Shown: positions 51,339 to 60,947, counted from the stretch's first letter. The stretch is 64,000 nucleotides of DNA from Symbiodinium natans (GCA_905221605.1 CAJNDS010002465.1:62001-126000); one strand, 5' to 3'. A program made the numbers and translations. The notes: generated by a model from the sequence alone, not told the origin.

Positions 51339-51655
51339 AGGGTTTAGGGTTTAGGGTTTAGGGTTTAGGGTTTAGGGTTCTGGCGCCTGGTGGACACGAC
51401 AACCAAGTTGCTGTTTTTGTAGAAGGTCTAGGGTTTAGGGTTACCCAATTTAGGGTTTAGGGGTTTAGGGCCTACAAGTTCAGGCTTTAGGGTGCAGGGG
51501 TTAGCGCAGCTAAACAAACAACCGCCCCCAACACCCTCCAGCTAACTAATAGGGTTGCTATGGCAGCCTTACAAGACTCGCCCACCTAGGTTGTGCAAGA
51601 TTGGAAGTTTCACCTTGAAGGAGTTTTTTCGATTCAGTGCTGACTCAGGCAGCTT

Positions 51656-51991
51656 TCACTGATGCGCAAGCCAGCTTTGGGCGGAGGCAGTCTCAGGCAA
51701 GCCTGAGGCCGATGCTGAGGGCTGGTTCTGGTTCATCTTCTGAAGGAGTGCCCTCAGCTGCTCCTGCTCGGCAGCACTCAGGTTGCTCGTCTCAGGAAGG
51801 GCCGTGTGCTGAGGCGAGGCCTTGGGCTCAGGAGTTGGCTCAGCTGCCTGAGCGGCCTTGGCATCCAGCCTATCCTGGACCTGCTGAGCCAGGTCTAAGG
51901 CTTCCTCAAGGTGGTCCTCCTGAAAGTCGCCCAGCTCAGTGATGAGGGCCTCGATGTCCCTCAGCTGGTCCTTGAGGTCCTTAACCATCTC
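51656..51991 (-). CDS. Long acidic coiled-coil exon, about 111 codons
   Basis: Minus frame EMVKDLKDQLRDIEALITEL, GDFQEDHLEEALDLAQQVQD, then a Pro/Ala/Ser linker and LSAAEQEQLRALLQKMNQNQ. About 76% of third positions G/C in the first 50 codons. Acceptor TTTCATTTCAACTGCAG|CATCATAG|GAG; possible donor ATCA|GTGAAAG just before the TGA at 51656. Two heptad-like helices around a disordered linker. The best non-homologous coding call in the window. The copia motif 300 bp downstream suggests it may be a gag-like part. Confidence 0.65.
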   Translation of the reverse strand, partial: EMVKDLKDQLRDIEALITELGDFQEDHLEEALDLAQQVQDRLDAKAAQAAEPTPEPKASPQHTALPETSNLSAAEQEQLRALLQKMNQNQPSASASGLPETASAQSWLAHQ

Positions 51992-52104
51992 CTATGATGC
52001 TGCAGTTGAAATGAAATTCCCGATTGGACTTGGGGTGTAGGGTCTAAGGTTTAGGGTTTAGGGTTTAGGGTTTAGGGTTTAGGGTTTAGGTTTAGGGTTT
52101 AGGG

Positions 52105-52235
52105 TCTGGGTATCCGGAAGAATATTCTCTTCATCGATTCTCGAAGGGAGCGAACTTCAGAACCAGGCTCGAGGCACTCAACAAGCAAATCCGGGACTCC
52201 ATGACGAGGCGTTGTATTCGAGGCTTCGTTGGTAG
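52105..52235 (-). CDS. Exon-like island, about 42 codons
   Basis: Minus frame NEASNTTPRHGVPDLLVECL then EPGSEVRSLRESMKRIFFRI, ending in CCCTAA. Another minus frame is open. Unrecognised. Confidence 0.4.
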
Positions 52236-52370
52236 GTTTAGGGTTTAGGGTTTAGGGTTTAGGGTTTAGGGTTTTAGGGTTTAGGGTTTAGGGTTTAGGG
52301 TTTAGGGTTTAGGGTTTAGGGTTTAGGGTTTAGGGTTTAGGGTTTAGGGTTTAGGGTTTAGGGTTTAGGG
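52234..52370 (+). repeat. (TTTAGGG)n array, about 19 units
   Basis: Near-perfect array with one octamer unit. Confidence 0.97.
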
Positions 52371-52494
52371 CCTTACTTATGACTTGTGACTCGAATTGTA
52401 ACTACCCGTGAACCTTCAAATACATCCTACCCTGAAACCTAAACCCTAAACCCTAAACCCTAAACCCTAAACCCTAAACCCTAAACCCTAAACC

Positions 52495-52553
52495 CTAAAG
52501 CCTAAAGCCTAAAGCCTAAAGCCTAAAGCCTAAAGCCTAAAGCCTAAAGCCTC
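52495..52553 (-). repeat. Homogenised variant array (CCTAAAG)n
   Basis: About eight units of AAGCCTA adjoining a normal CCCTAAA array at 52443. Confidence 0.95.
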
Positions 52554-52564
52554 CAATCAAGCCT

Positions 52565-52649
52565 CTAACTCCCATGAAACCTCCACACGATCCTACACCC
52601 TGTCACCGAGAGCAGGGCCGTCACCAAGCTCTGCTTGAACCTGTTCAGC
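52565..52649 (-). CDS. Exon with near-total third-position G/C
   Basis: GGGCTAG|G opens LNRFKQSLVTALLSVTGCRI then VWRFHGS and TAG; about 22 of 24 codons end in G/C. A possible donor CTCTCG|GTGACA lies inside. Amphipathic helix. Unrecognised. Confidence 0.5.
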
Positions 52650-53399
52650 CTAGCCCTAAACCCTAAACCCTAAACTTTGCGTGCTTTGCGACGAGGCTTC
52701 AGGCATGAAGATGCAGCTCCCGTGTGCTTTTGGGGCAGAGCTTAGGGTTTAGAGTTTAGGGTTTAGGTTTTCGGCTGTCGGGAGTTTAGGGGTTACCGTG
52801 TAGATCTTTTGGTTTAGTTTAGTGCGTAGGGTTTTCTGGCGTTTAGGGAAGTCCTGGGTTCAGGATGTAGGTCTTTGTTTGGCTTTAGGGATTAGGGTTT
52901 AGGGCTTAGGGTGTAGAGTATTGAGTGCTTGGGTTCGGGGTTTAGGTTTTGGAGGATTTGCACGGAGGTAGGATTCTTATGATTGGCATTCCCAAAAAAG
53001 AACAATCAATATACTCTCACCGGAAGGTACAGGTGAACCTCACCGAAGGCAAAAATCAACACCCTGTCTCACACGAGTTTTGCCTAGTTGAAGCGTAATC
53101 TGCAGATCGTGAGATTGTTGTCTAAAAGGGCTTTTGTCTGGGGTTTTCGCTAAACATATCATGGGCGATAGCAGCTGAACCCGAAACCCTCAACCCTAAA
53201 CCCTAAACCCTAAAACCCTAAACCTCGCCAACCCTCAGTCCCGAAGTCCCTCACACGCTGGAACCCGAAAGCCCGCGAGAAAAAAACAAACTGCCCGAAA
53301 CCCGAACCCAAAAGCAAACAAACAAATCGGACCCTTCTTCAAGCTTGCAGCACCAACTCTCAGATCTTTTCAACCTCAACCCTAGACCCCAAACCCTCC

Positions 53400-53740
53400 C
53401 CCTCAACACACACACACACACACAGACAGACACGCCACCACATCCAGCATAATGCAGCCCACGCGAAAAATGCGCCAGCACTCCTCCCATGCTTGGATAC
53501 TGGGTGCGCCTGGAAGCTCAGCCGCTCTCCACTGCCCATCCTTCAGCGGCTGCGAAGTGAATTTTCATCACTCGAGCGACGCGCTCACCATGAGCACCCC
53601 AAATCGAGTTCGACTTTCAAGCAGGACAACTGTGGATCCGCTGTTGCCTTTCTCAAAAGGCACCCAATAGTCTGCTCCAACCTGTGCTTGATCTAAGGCC
53701 TGCTCCCATTCTTCTGTCGATACTTCCGAAAAGAGGGTTT
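53400..53740 (-). pseudogene. Decayed retroelement-like frame (gag-type)
   Basis: One minus frame reads STEEWEQALDQAQVGADYWV, SGSTVVLLESRTRFGVLM, then two consecutive TGA codons, then DGQWRAAELPGAPSIQAWEE, CWRIFRVGCIMLDVV, and stops at an ACACAC microsatellite. The pattern ELPGP-x(3)-F/I-x-A/T-W-x(4)-R-V/I-F is, to my recollection, typical of retroelement proteins repeated in dinoflagellate genomes. Frame continuity on both sides of the paired stops indicates decay or C-to-T changes. Shorter plus-strand ORFs overlap. Confidence 0.45.
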
Positions 53741-54565
53741 AGGGTTTAGGGTTTAGGGTTTAGGGTTTAGGGTTTAGGGAGTCACGCAGATCTCTCCCAG
53801 CTGTCGAGCCACTGCCCTAAGCTGGTTCTCGAGCAGCCCGGCCCATGCAACTGCATCATCAATGCTGGTCCATGTTTCCAGCACCTCTGGGGTTTAGGGT
53901 TTAGGGCTTAGGGTTTAGGGTTTAGGGGTTAGAGACATTAATTAAAGACATCGCCCTCCCCACCCCCTGTATCAAAATTGGCACAACACCTGGCGCCAAA
54001 ATGGCCACGCGGAGGTGGTCTTCTTTCCCGCCCGTTTCCTCAACCCTTGGCTGCACTTAGGAGGGTCGCAAAAAACTAATAACAAACCCAATAAACCCAA
54101 ACAGGCTAAAGATGTAAAGTTACAGTAAAGCACCACAAAGAACCCTGAAGTTCAATCGCATCTACTTGTCAGTACGGCACTTCGTGCCTCTCCGACAGAC
54201 GGACAGACAGACAGACAGATACACACCCTAAACCCTAAACCCTAAACCCTAGAACCTAAACCCTAAACCCTAAACCACACACACACACACTTCCCCGCTA
54301 CCTGAAGCTAATTGAGGGCCGACCTGCCTGCACTTCGACAGAGCGAGTGGTCTCCTGCAGGCAGCCACATCTGCCATCGGCTGAACCCATTCGACGCCCT
54401 ACCCCTGCAGTAAAGCCCTGAACCCTCGCTCTCTCCTCTCTTCTCTCCTCTCGCTTCTCTCCTCTCTTCTCGCCTCTCTCTCCTCTCTCTCCTCTCTCCT
54501 CTCGGGTTGATTGGGGGGTTTAGGGTTTTAGGGTTTAGGGCTTAGAGGGGTGTAGGGTTTGGGGA

Positions 54566-54664
54566 TTATGGGGGTGTATTCCATCTTCCCTACGACCTTC
54601 ACGGCTTTGAACTTCAAGCAGTGGTACGTCGCCCAGTCCACCACGAACACTCTGCTCTTTGTAA
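54566..54664 (-). CDS. Exon with strong third-position bias
   Basis: GGTCCTGTGCAG|TT opens TKSRVFVVDWATYHCLKFKA then VKVVGKMEYTP; 24 of 30 codons end in G/C. Alternating hydrophobic and basic residues suggest beta-strands. Unrecognised. Confidence 0.55.
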
Positions 54665-54756
54665 CTGCACAGGACCACCATGGGCAAAGTTGCCTCTAAA
54701 CCCTAAACCCTAAACCCTAAACCCTAAACCCTAAACCCTAAACCCTAAACCCTAAA

Positions 54757-54880
54757 CCCCTGATTCTGCAAGACGACGCATGAAGCCTCGCAGGTCGCAA
54801 AGGGTCAGGGCTGTCGGCGCTCGCTTCAGACCCACGCATCCAAGCTCCGCCGCTGCTGGGCGGAGATGCGGCTATGTCAT
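54757..54880 (-). CDS. Exon-like island, about 39 codons
   Basis: After GACATAG| the minus frame reads PHLRPAAAELGCVGLKRAPT then ALTLCDLRGFMRRLAESG. A second minus frame is open too. Unrecognised. Confidence 0.35.
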
Positions 54881-54885
54881 CAAAC

Positions 54886-54976
54886 CCTAAACCCCTAAAC
54901 CCCTAAACCCCTAAACCCCTAAACCCCTAAACCCCTAAACCCCTAAACCCCTAAACCCCTAAACCCCTAAACCCCT
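54886..54976 (-). repeat. Octamer variant array (CCCCTAAA)n
   Basis: Eleven perfect 8-bp units. Confidence 0.97.
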
Positions 54977-55014
54977 AACCCCTAAACCCTAAACCCTAAA
55001 CCATCTTCTTGCAG

Positions 55015-55092
55015 TGCGGGCCTGGCCGCGATGGCATGGCATCGCCCCTGATAAGCAGAGCATCAACGAATACCTGACTGATCTAGAGAAGT
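55015..55092 (+). CDS. Plus-strand exon with good acceptor
   Basis: CATCTTCTTGCAG|TG opens RAWPRWHGIAPDKQSINEYL then TDLEKF; 68% G/C third positions. Minus frames are interrupted. Unrecognised. Confidence 0.45.
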
Positions 55093-55671
55093 TTAGGGTT
55101 TAAGGTTTAGGGTTTAGGGTTCCTGACGATCCTGAACCCTAAGCTCTAACCCCTAAACCGATTGAAGTTAGACCGGTATGTTCGGGCTTGAGGGGTTTGA
55201 GGTCCAGGGTTTTAGCGTTTCGGGTCTTGTGGTTAGGGTTTAGGGCTTAGGGTATGAGGGTATGAGGGGTTTGGGGGTTAGGGTTTAGGTTTTAGGGTTG
55301 GGCTTTCGGGCGCTTGGTGCTTGGGATTTTGGTTCAATTTGGTTCTACTTGTGATTTCAAATGACATGATGCCCAGAACTGGGATCATCTCTCTGTACTA
55401 CAACTGCCGTTAAGGACTGTGGACAACCCTTGTAGGATTCGCTTAGTCCTCCAAATGTAGAATCCTAAATCCTAAACGGGAAGCCCCAAACCTCCAACAC
55501 CCTAAAACTTTCAACCCTAAGACCCCAAGACCCTAAACCTTTAAAACCCTAAGCCATGAAAGAAGCCCAAAACCCTTAAAACCCTGAGCCCCCTAAGCCC
55601 ATAGCACCCTCAGGGCAACCCTAAACCCTAAAACCCTAAAAACGCCAAAACCCTAAAACCCTAAAAAGAAG

Positions 55672-55726
55672 GTTTCTCGCACCTCCTGCTCCACCATGGC
55701 ATCTCGCAGGAGCTGCTTCACCAGCT
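55672..55726 (-). CDS. Exon-like island, coiled-coil-like
   Basis: After GATCTTCAG| the minus frame reads ELVKQLLRDAMVEQEVRET. Short; boundaries approximate. Confidence 0.35.
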
Positions 55727-56097
55727 CCTGAAGATCTCATGGATGGCCCAAAAAACCCTCCTACGGTTTAGGGTTTAGGGTTTAGGGTTTAGGGTTTAGG
55801 GTTTAGGGTTTAGGGTTTAGGGTTTAGGGTTTAGGGTTTAGGGTTTAGGGTTTAGGGTTTAGGGTTTAGGCTTTAGGCTTAGGGTTTAGGGTTGAGGGTT
55901 CAGGCCTTAGGTTTTAGGCTAAGTATGAACCACTTAAACCCAAATAAGGGGAGATATACAAGCCCGGCCATTTTTGCGTAGGGGAAAGGGGTTGTACTAA
56001 CAAAACAAGGTACTACGGGAGAGAGAAAGAGACGGAGAGGAAGAGAGAGAGAGAGAGAGTTCGTCTGAGTAAACCCTAAACCCTAAACCCCAAACCG

Positions 56098-56185
56098 TAA
56101 ACCGCAAACTCTAGTTGCTAAATGGCCACCCGACAAAAGCGCAGGCGTTTTATACTGCCCTTCCTCAACCAGGTTCCCCAATAAC
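56098..56185 (-). CDS. Exon-like island
   Basis: Minus frame GNLVEEGQYKTPALLSGGHL then ATRVCG. A 20-aa plus ORF (MATRQKRRRFILPFLNQVPQ) overlaps. Confidence 0.3.
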
Positions 56186-56324
56186 CCTAATTAACCCCAA
56201 ACCCTGAACCCCAAACCCTAAACCCTAACTAAACCCTAACCCTAAACCCTAATCCCCAAACCCTAAACCCTGGACCCAAAATCCTAAACTCTAAACCCTA
56301 AACCCTAAACCCTAAACCCTAAAG

Positions 56325-56403
56325 GCCCCGAGGCGGCCTTGTCGTCGAGGAGGCCGCCCTCCTCCAGCCCCAGGGCCTCAAGGCGCGCCAAGTCTTGGGA
56401 AGC
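56325..56403 (-). CDS. Exon-like island, acidic
   Basis: Minus frame NASQDLARLEALGLEEGGLL then DDKAASGP, high G/C third positions. Unrecognised. Confidence 0.45.
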
Positions 56404-56526
56404 GTTGGGGGTTTAGGGTTTAGGTTTAGGGTTTAGGGTTTAGGGTTTAGGGTTTAGGGTTTAGGGTTTTAGGGTTTAGGGTTTAGGGTTTAGGGTTTAG
56501 GGTTTAGAAGTTTTTGGGTCTAGGGT

Positions 56527-56618
56527 CTAGAGCAATCCTGGGACAAAGGGAACATATGCTTTGAGTCAACTCGGGGCTGTTCTAAAGGTGGCTAGACCCA
56601 AGAGTCTGCTGGGAAGCT
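56527..56618 (+). CDS. Plus-strand exon-like island
   Basis: After GGGTCTAG| the plus frame reads SNPGTKGTYALSQLGAVLKV then ARPKSLLGS and TAA. Minus frames have several stops. Unrecognised. Confidence 0.35.
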
Positions 56619-56644
56619 AAAGGCTACCCTTTCTGGCATAAAGG

Positions 56645-56760
56645 GGCTAAACCCTAAACCCTAAACCCTAAACCCTAAACCCTAAACCCTAAACCCTAAA
56701 CCCTAAACCCTAAACCCTAAACCTAAACCCTAAACCCCAAACCCCAAACCCTAAGCCAAC
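56645..56760 (-). repeat. (CCCTAAA)n array, about 15 units
   Basis: C-rich array with CCCCAAA variants at its right end. Confidence 0.95.
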
Positions 56761-56922
56761 CTCAACCCTAAACATGGGAATGAGGGTCTACTGCGGGTCC
56801 TGGGTCCTTTAAGCTTCGAAGTGATGGACCATGCGAGATGCGTGTTTCTTAAGGGAAGCCTTACAACAAAGGGAACCTAAACCCTAAACCCTATACCCTA
56901 AAACCTCAACAGTAAAACCCAC

Positions 56923-57051
56923 CTATTCGTTGCACAGCTGACCGAATGAGTGTCTTGATGGCGAACCAGATCAGATGATGTTGAGAGAGACGCCGTCCAA
57001 TGAGCGTGATGTCATTCTTGTCGGCACAACAGTCGTGCACCACTATGCAAT
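56923..57051 (-). CDS. Introner gene, exon 3
   Basis: ATCATCTTCCAG| opens CIVVHDCCADKNDITLIGRR then LSQHHLIWFAIKTLIRSAVQ, ending CGAATAG|GTGGGT. Joins in phase to exon 2 across an 80-nt GT-AG intron (donor GGGAACA|GTGAAG). Product unrecognised. Confidence 0.5.
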
Positions 57052-57131
57052 CTGGAAGATGATGGCCATCTGCTTGTCTTCGAACAAAGAACGACAGGAA
57101 GGATGTTTCACATCCAGACAGTAACCTTCAC

Positions 57132-57241
57132 TGTTCCCGCTCGCCTGCACGACGATCTTCCTTTTGTGGATATTCGCCATCACGGTGTGACGCAAGCTCG
57201 ACATAATGGTCATGTCCGTGAGGGCGGTAGAGATGTGCTGA
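57132..57241 (-). CDS. Introner gene, exon 2
   Basis: The minus frame starts inside the element end (GGGCCAG|TCAG) and reads QHISTALTDMTIMSSLRHTV then MANIHKRKIVVQASGN. 31 of 36 third positions are G/C. 110 nt, in phase with the exons on both sides. Unrecognised family. Confidence 0.55.
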
Positions 57242-57338
57242 CTGGCCCAAAACCCAAGGAAATAACAGTTGAAACTTTCAGAATAAACTACCTTATAAGA
57301 AGCCCAAAAGTTGAAGAGTTGGGTTTTGAGCCAGTAAG
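57238..57338. mobile_element. 101-bp inverted-repeat element acting as an intron (introner)
   Basis: Ends CTGACTGGCCCAAAACCCAA and TTGGGTTTTGAGCCAGTAAG; 4-bp target duplication TGTG at 57234-57237 and 57339-57342. On the minus strand a GC donor (GATATA|GCACAC) and AG acceptor (GGGCCAG|TCAG) delimit a 102-nt intron, 57242-57343, that removes nearly the whole element and keeps the frame. Sister copy at 42514-42614, about 95% identical by eye. Confidence 0.75.
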
Positions 57339-57343
57339 TGTGC

Positions 57344-57430
57344 TATATCTGTAATTTGTCCGAGGAGATCCCTCCCTCAGAAGCATCCTTTTTCTTCAAT
57401 CGAGTCGAGAGTGGTCTGAGAAAAACGGCG
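57344..57430 (-). CDS. Introner gene, exon 1 of the visible model
   Basis: CTGGTACCCTCAG|C opens AVFLRPLSTRLKKKDASEGG then ISSDKLQI, 87 nt ending GATATA|GC. Continues in frame as Tyr-Gln-His into exon 2. Basic with an acidic patch. Upstream exons may include 57735-57917. Confidence 0.5.
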
Positions 57431-57539
57431 CTGAGGGTACCAGCGGGTTTAGGTTTATGGTTTAGATTGTGGGGCTCGTAGCAATTGATAAGGGCTTAGC
57501 ATCGGATTCACACAAGAACCCCACCTGCCCATACTTTTG

Positions 57540-57655
57540 GGGTAGTTGCACGGTCCCTTAGTATGGGCCTTTAGTATATTAGGAGGGGACCCCTTCTATA
57601 CCTTACATAAAACCCAAGTGCCCATATTTCAGAACCCTTCAGAAGGTTTGCGCTT
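57540..57655. mobile_element. Inverted-repeat element (GGTAGTTACATGGTCCCTTAG family)
   Basis: GGTAGTTGCACGGTCCCTTA followed by GTATGGGCCT at left; right end degenerate (GTGCCCATATTTCAGAACCC). Confidence 0.65.
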
Positions 57656-57734
57656 TCGGCGCTTTCGGGGTTGGACCCTTAGCCCTGAACCCTACAGGAT
57701 GGCTCTTGACACGACAGGGTTTCGGGTTTAGGGT

Positions 57735-57917
57735 TTAGGGTTTAGGGGCTTCTATGATGACATCCGACACCAATACAGTGAGAGTCGCTATAGTACATGA
57801 TGAGGGTACATTTTTAGGGTTTAGTGTGCATGTTCGCGATATAAGTCTACCCCCCAAAATAAGGCCGTGGCTGTTTCCAGCTGACTTCTCGCCTCTCCCT
57901 GCGACCTCGACCATGGT
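57735..57917 (-). CDS. Exon-like island, about 60 codons
   Basis: GTAAAGCAG| opens TMVEVAGRGEKSAGNSHGLI, then LG|GTAGAC as a possible donor. The frame stays open through SSCTIATLTVLVSDVIIEA to a telomeric edge. A plus ORF of 87 codons overlaps. Confidence 0.4.
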   Translation of the reverse strand, partial: TMVEVAGRGEKSAGNSHGLILGGRLISRTCTLNPKNVPSSCTIATLTVLVSDVIIEAPKP

Positions 57918-58370
57918 CTGCTTTACTCATGGGTTTCCTTACTGCCCCCCTCTTTACTACCCCGCCCCCCACCCCCCCCCCAAGGTTCCCCCCTTGAATA
58001 GCCTTAATCAGGCTTAATTATCCCGAATTCGCCTTAAATATGGGGAGAACCTAGGGAGGGTAGAATAGGGGGGCGGGGGTGGGGGAACCCATGATTTACT
58101 GGTTTAGAGCTGAGGGGTTTCGGGTCTACCAAAGTCCGTTGCAAAATCTACAAGAGATTGTGTTGGTCGTGTTGGTCATAGCAACTCACAAGGGAGGCTA
58201 CTAGGAATCACAGGTACCCCGAAATAGCTACGGCCGCAAACCGAAAACCCACAACCCTAAACCCTACACCCTGAAAACTAATCCTCCCCTAAACCCATAG
58301 CTTCGACGGCATACTGAAACCTTGAAGCCCTAAACCCTATAACCACCGCGAAGCCTTTCTACCTCAACAC

Positions 58371-58430
58371 GTGTGCATCCATAAGGTGGATCGGAATGCC
58401 TTCCCCTTGCATTCAAAGCTGGCCTAAACC
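58371..58430 (-). CDS. Exon-like island with GTAGAA donor
   Basis: GGCCAG| opens SFECKGKAFRSTLWMHTC or, one base on, LNARGRHSDPPYGCTRVE|GTAGAA. Frame undecided. Confidence 0.3.
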
Positions 58431-58899
58431 CCTTCTGGGGTAGAACACTAAACCCCAAACCCCTAGACCCCTGGACCCCCGAAGCCCCCCAAGCAGACCA
58501 ACCCCCCTAAACCCCCTAAACCACCCTAAACCGCATTAGACTAAGTCTAGACCCCCTAAGCCACTAGGCCGCCCACCTTAAACAGGGTTTAGGGGGATTA
58601 GGGTTAGGGCCACTAGACGCCCTAAACTCCCTAGACTGTAAACCCTCAACCCGAAACCCTCCCCTAAACCCTAAACCCTAAACCCTAAACACAGGGTCTA
58701 GGGCCCCAGCATGGCGTGAACGTCCACGCCTAAGGTTTGTTTGCTGAGTTGCTGGTCTATGGGGCTCAGGGTCTTTAAGGCTAGGGTCTTTAGGGGTCCA
58801 GGGTTCAGGGTTAAGGGCTCAGGGCTTGGGATCTTTAGGGTCTAGGTCTGTTTTTGGATGGTTTACGCCCTCACACACAAAACCTTAAAACGCGCAAAC

Positions 58900-58975
58900 C
58901 TTAAGGAGGGGGGGGGGGGGGGGTGAGGGGGGGGGGGGGGGGCTGGGGGGCCAAAAAAAAAAAAAAAATGAATTC
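58900..58975. repeat. G-runs followed by A16
   Basis: Several poly-G tracts broken by single bases, then CC and a poly-A run. Same G/C-run then A-run layout as 35922 on the other strand. Confidence 0.9.
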
Positions 58976-59315
58976 CATGCCCACCCAGCCCGAGTTTTTA
59001 AGGTTCAGGGCTTCGAATTTGGGGGATTTGAGCTTTGGGCGTTGAGAGGTTTAGGGCCTCTTCTTGGGTTGAGCCGGAGGCTCCTAAATAGGGTTTAGGG
59101 TCTTTGGGGTTCATGGGGGTTCAATGTCTTTAGGGTCTAGGGTCTGTAGGGTTTGTATAAGATTTAGGGTTTAGGGTCTAGGGTCCGTCTTTAGGGTTCA
59201 GGGTCTTTAGTGTCTAGGGGCTGTAGGATATTTAGCGTTCAGGGCTTAGGGTCTATAAGGTAGTTTAGGGTTTAGGGTTTCGGGTGTAGAGCTTACTCAA
59301 GCTCGAATGTAGATT

Positions 59316-59432
59316 ATGGTAGAGTGGCCGAAACGCATTGCAAGCTCAGCCTCACATCATCAAGAGGTTTCTGCACAGGTGCGGAAGGCGCGAAGTGCGC
59401 GAATGATGCACCAATCCACGCCAAGATTCCAC
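59316..59432 (-). CDS. Exon-like island, about 38 codons
   Basis: Minus frame ILAWIGASFAHFAPSAPVQK then PLDDVRLSLQCVSATLP and TAA. The hydrophobic start could be a membrane segment. Unrecognised. Confidence 0.4.
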
Positions 59433-59501
59433 CCTAAACCCTAAACCCTAAACCCTAAACCCTAAACCCTAAACCCTAAACCCTAAACCCTAAACCCTAT
59501 C

Positions 59502-59640
59502 TCTCAAACTCAGAAACGCTGGCATCCTCGGCTCCTCAGGCCCCAAATGAGCAAAGGCCAACTGCCCATCTTCTGCCAAGATTATGGCATGCCGATGTAG
59601 TGTGGACTTTGAAAACCGCAACACCCCTACACCCTGAGGG
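59502..59640 (-). CDS. Exon-like island, about 45 codons
   Basis: AACCCCTCAG| opens a minus frame GVLRFSKSTLHRHAIILAED, GQLAFAHLGPEEPRMPAFLS, LRD, running into CCCTAAA. Balanced globular composition. Unrecognised. Confidence 0.5.
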
Positions 59641-60118
59641 GTTTTGGGCTTAGGGTGTAGGGTGTTACTACAGGATCTCAAGGCTAAGCTTTCCAAGCCA
59701 CCTGCGAGATTTCATGTAGGGTCTAGTTTAGGGTTTTAGGGTTTTAAGCCTTAGGGTTGTCCAGTGCTTTAAGGCATGAAAAGATTGCATTTGTGTTTAG
59801 ACACAGTTTTTTGGACACATCCTAACCCTAAGGCTTCAACTGGGAGCCCCGAAACATCCTAAGCCCTATAAGCCCAAGGCCCAAGTCCGAAAAAGAAAGC
59901 TCTCCACCCTGAACCCTGAAGCGAAGCCTCAGCCCCACCTGTGCGGTTTAGGGTCCAGGGCTTAGGGAGAAGAATACATGCTCCTATTCAACCAAAACCA
60001 AGGCTGAAGGTTTTCTGGGGCTACTATACTTACTATACTGGTTTGGGAGCCACAATAATTTAAAAAAAAAAAAAAAAACACTTGAATTTTCCCTCGGGTT
60101 TCTTGTTTCTACCCTAAA

Positions 60119-60222
60119 CCCTAGTGTAACGGCTATAGTCCTCAAGCCCCTGAACTTGTGGAAGGCTTTTGAGTCGCCCATGAACAAAAAGCGTGGCCAT
60201 TTGCTGCACCAAGCGGCACAGG
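60119..60222 (-). CDS. Exon-like island, about 34 codons
   Basis: Minus frame LCRLVQQMATLFVHGRLKSL then PQVQGLEDYSRYTR, ending AG|GGTTTAG. Two other minus frames are partly open. Unrecognised. Confidence 0.4.
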
Positions 60223-60531
60223 GCTTAGGGTTTAGGGTTTAGGGTTTAGGGTTTAGGGTTTAGGGTTTAGGGTTTAGGGTTTAGGGTTAGGCTCAAGGAA
60301 CCCTGCCAAGAACATAAGACGGTGACTATGACTACCTTTCAGGGATTCTGTGCTTGTAGCTCTTGGTCTTAGACAGGGCTTCTGACATCCAAACCCTAGA
60401 CCCCAAACCCTAAACCCTAAACCCTAAACCCTGAACCCTAAACCCTAAACCCTAAACCCTCTAATACCTACTAAACTCACTCTAGGAAATAGACCTACTA
60501 AACACTGCTACTAAGCCCCAAAACCCTACAT

Positions 60532-60602
60532 AACCAAAGAGATGCTCCATCCAAGTGTCGGCGGAGAAGGCTGGAAATCTCGCTGCGGAGCCGATCCACC
60601 TG
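60532..60602 (-). CDS. Helical exon
   Basis: CCACTCCAG| opens VDRLRSEISSLLRRHLDGAS then LWL. Heptad-like; about 72% G/C third positions in the first 18 codons. Unrecognised. Confidence 0.5.
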
Positions 60603-60613
60603 GAGTGGGGGGG

Positions 60614-60742
60614 GGGGGGTTAGGGTTAGGGTTTAGGGTTTAGGGTTTAGGGTTTAGGGTTTAGGGTTTAGGGTTTAGGGTTTAGGGTTTAGGGTTTAGG
60701 GTTTAGGGTTTAGGGTTTAGGGTTTAGGGTTTAGGGTTTAGG
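60614..60742 (+). repeat. (TTTAGGG)n array, about 18 units
   Basis: Starts after a G-run; perfect for most of its length. Confidence 0.97.
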
Positions 60743-60743
60743 A

Positions 60744-60797
60744 GCTTGCAAGGGCTTGGGCACATGGGAAGAACGGTTCCTCTCGAACGCACGCAGC
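60744..60797 (-). CDS. Exon with strong acceptor
   Basis: TCTGTTTGCTCCGCAG|G opens LRAFERNRSSHVPKPLQAP or, in the other phase, AACVREEPFFPCAQALASS. The acceptor is convincing; phase undecided. Meets the telomeric array directly. Confidence 0.45.
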
Positions 60798-60947
60798 CTG
60801 CGGAGCAAACAGAGCTATCAAAAACCAGAGCTTGGCCAGATGGTTTGGACAACCCTAAACCCCGAACCCTAAACCGCTGGTTGACAAACAAGCCCAACGC
60901 AGAAGTCAGCCTCCGAAACCCCAAACCCTAAACCCTACGCTCCTCCT

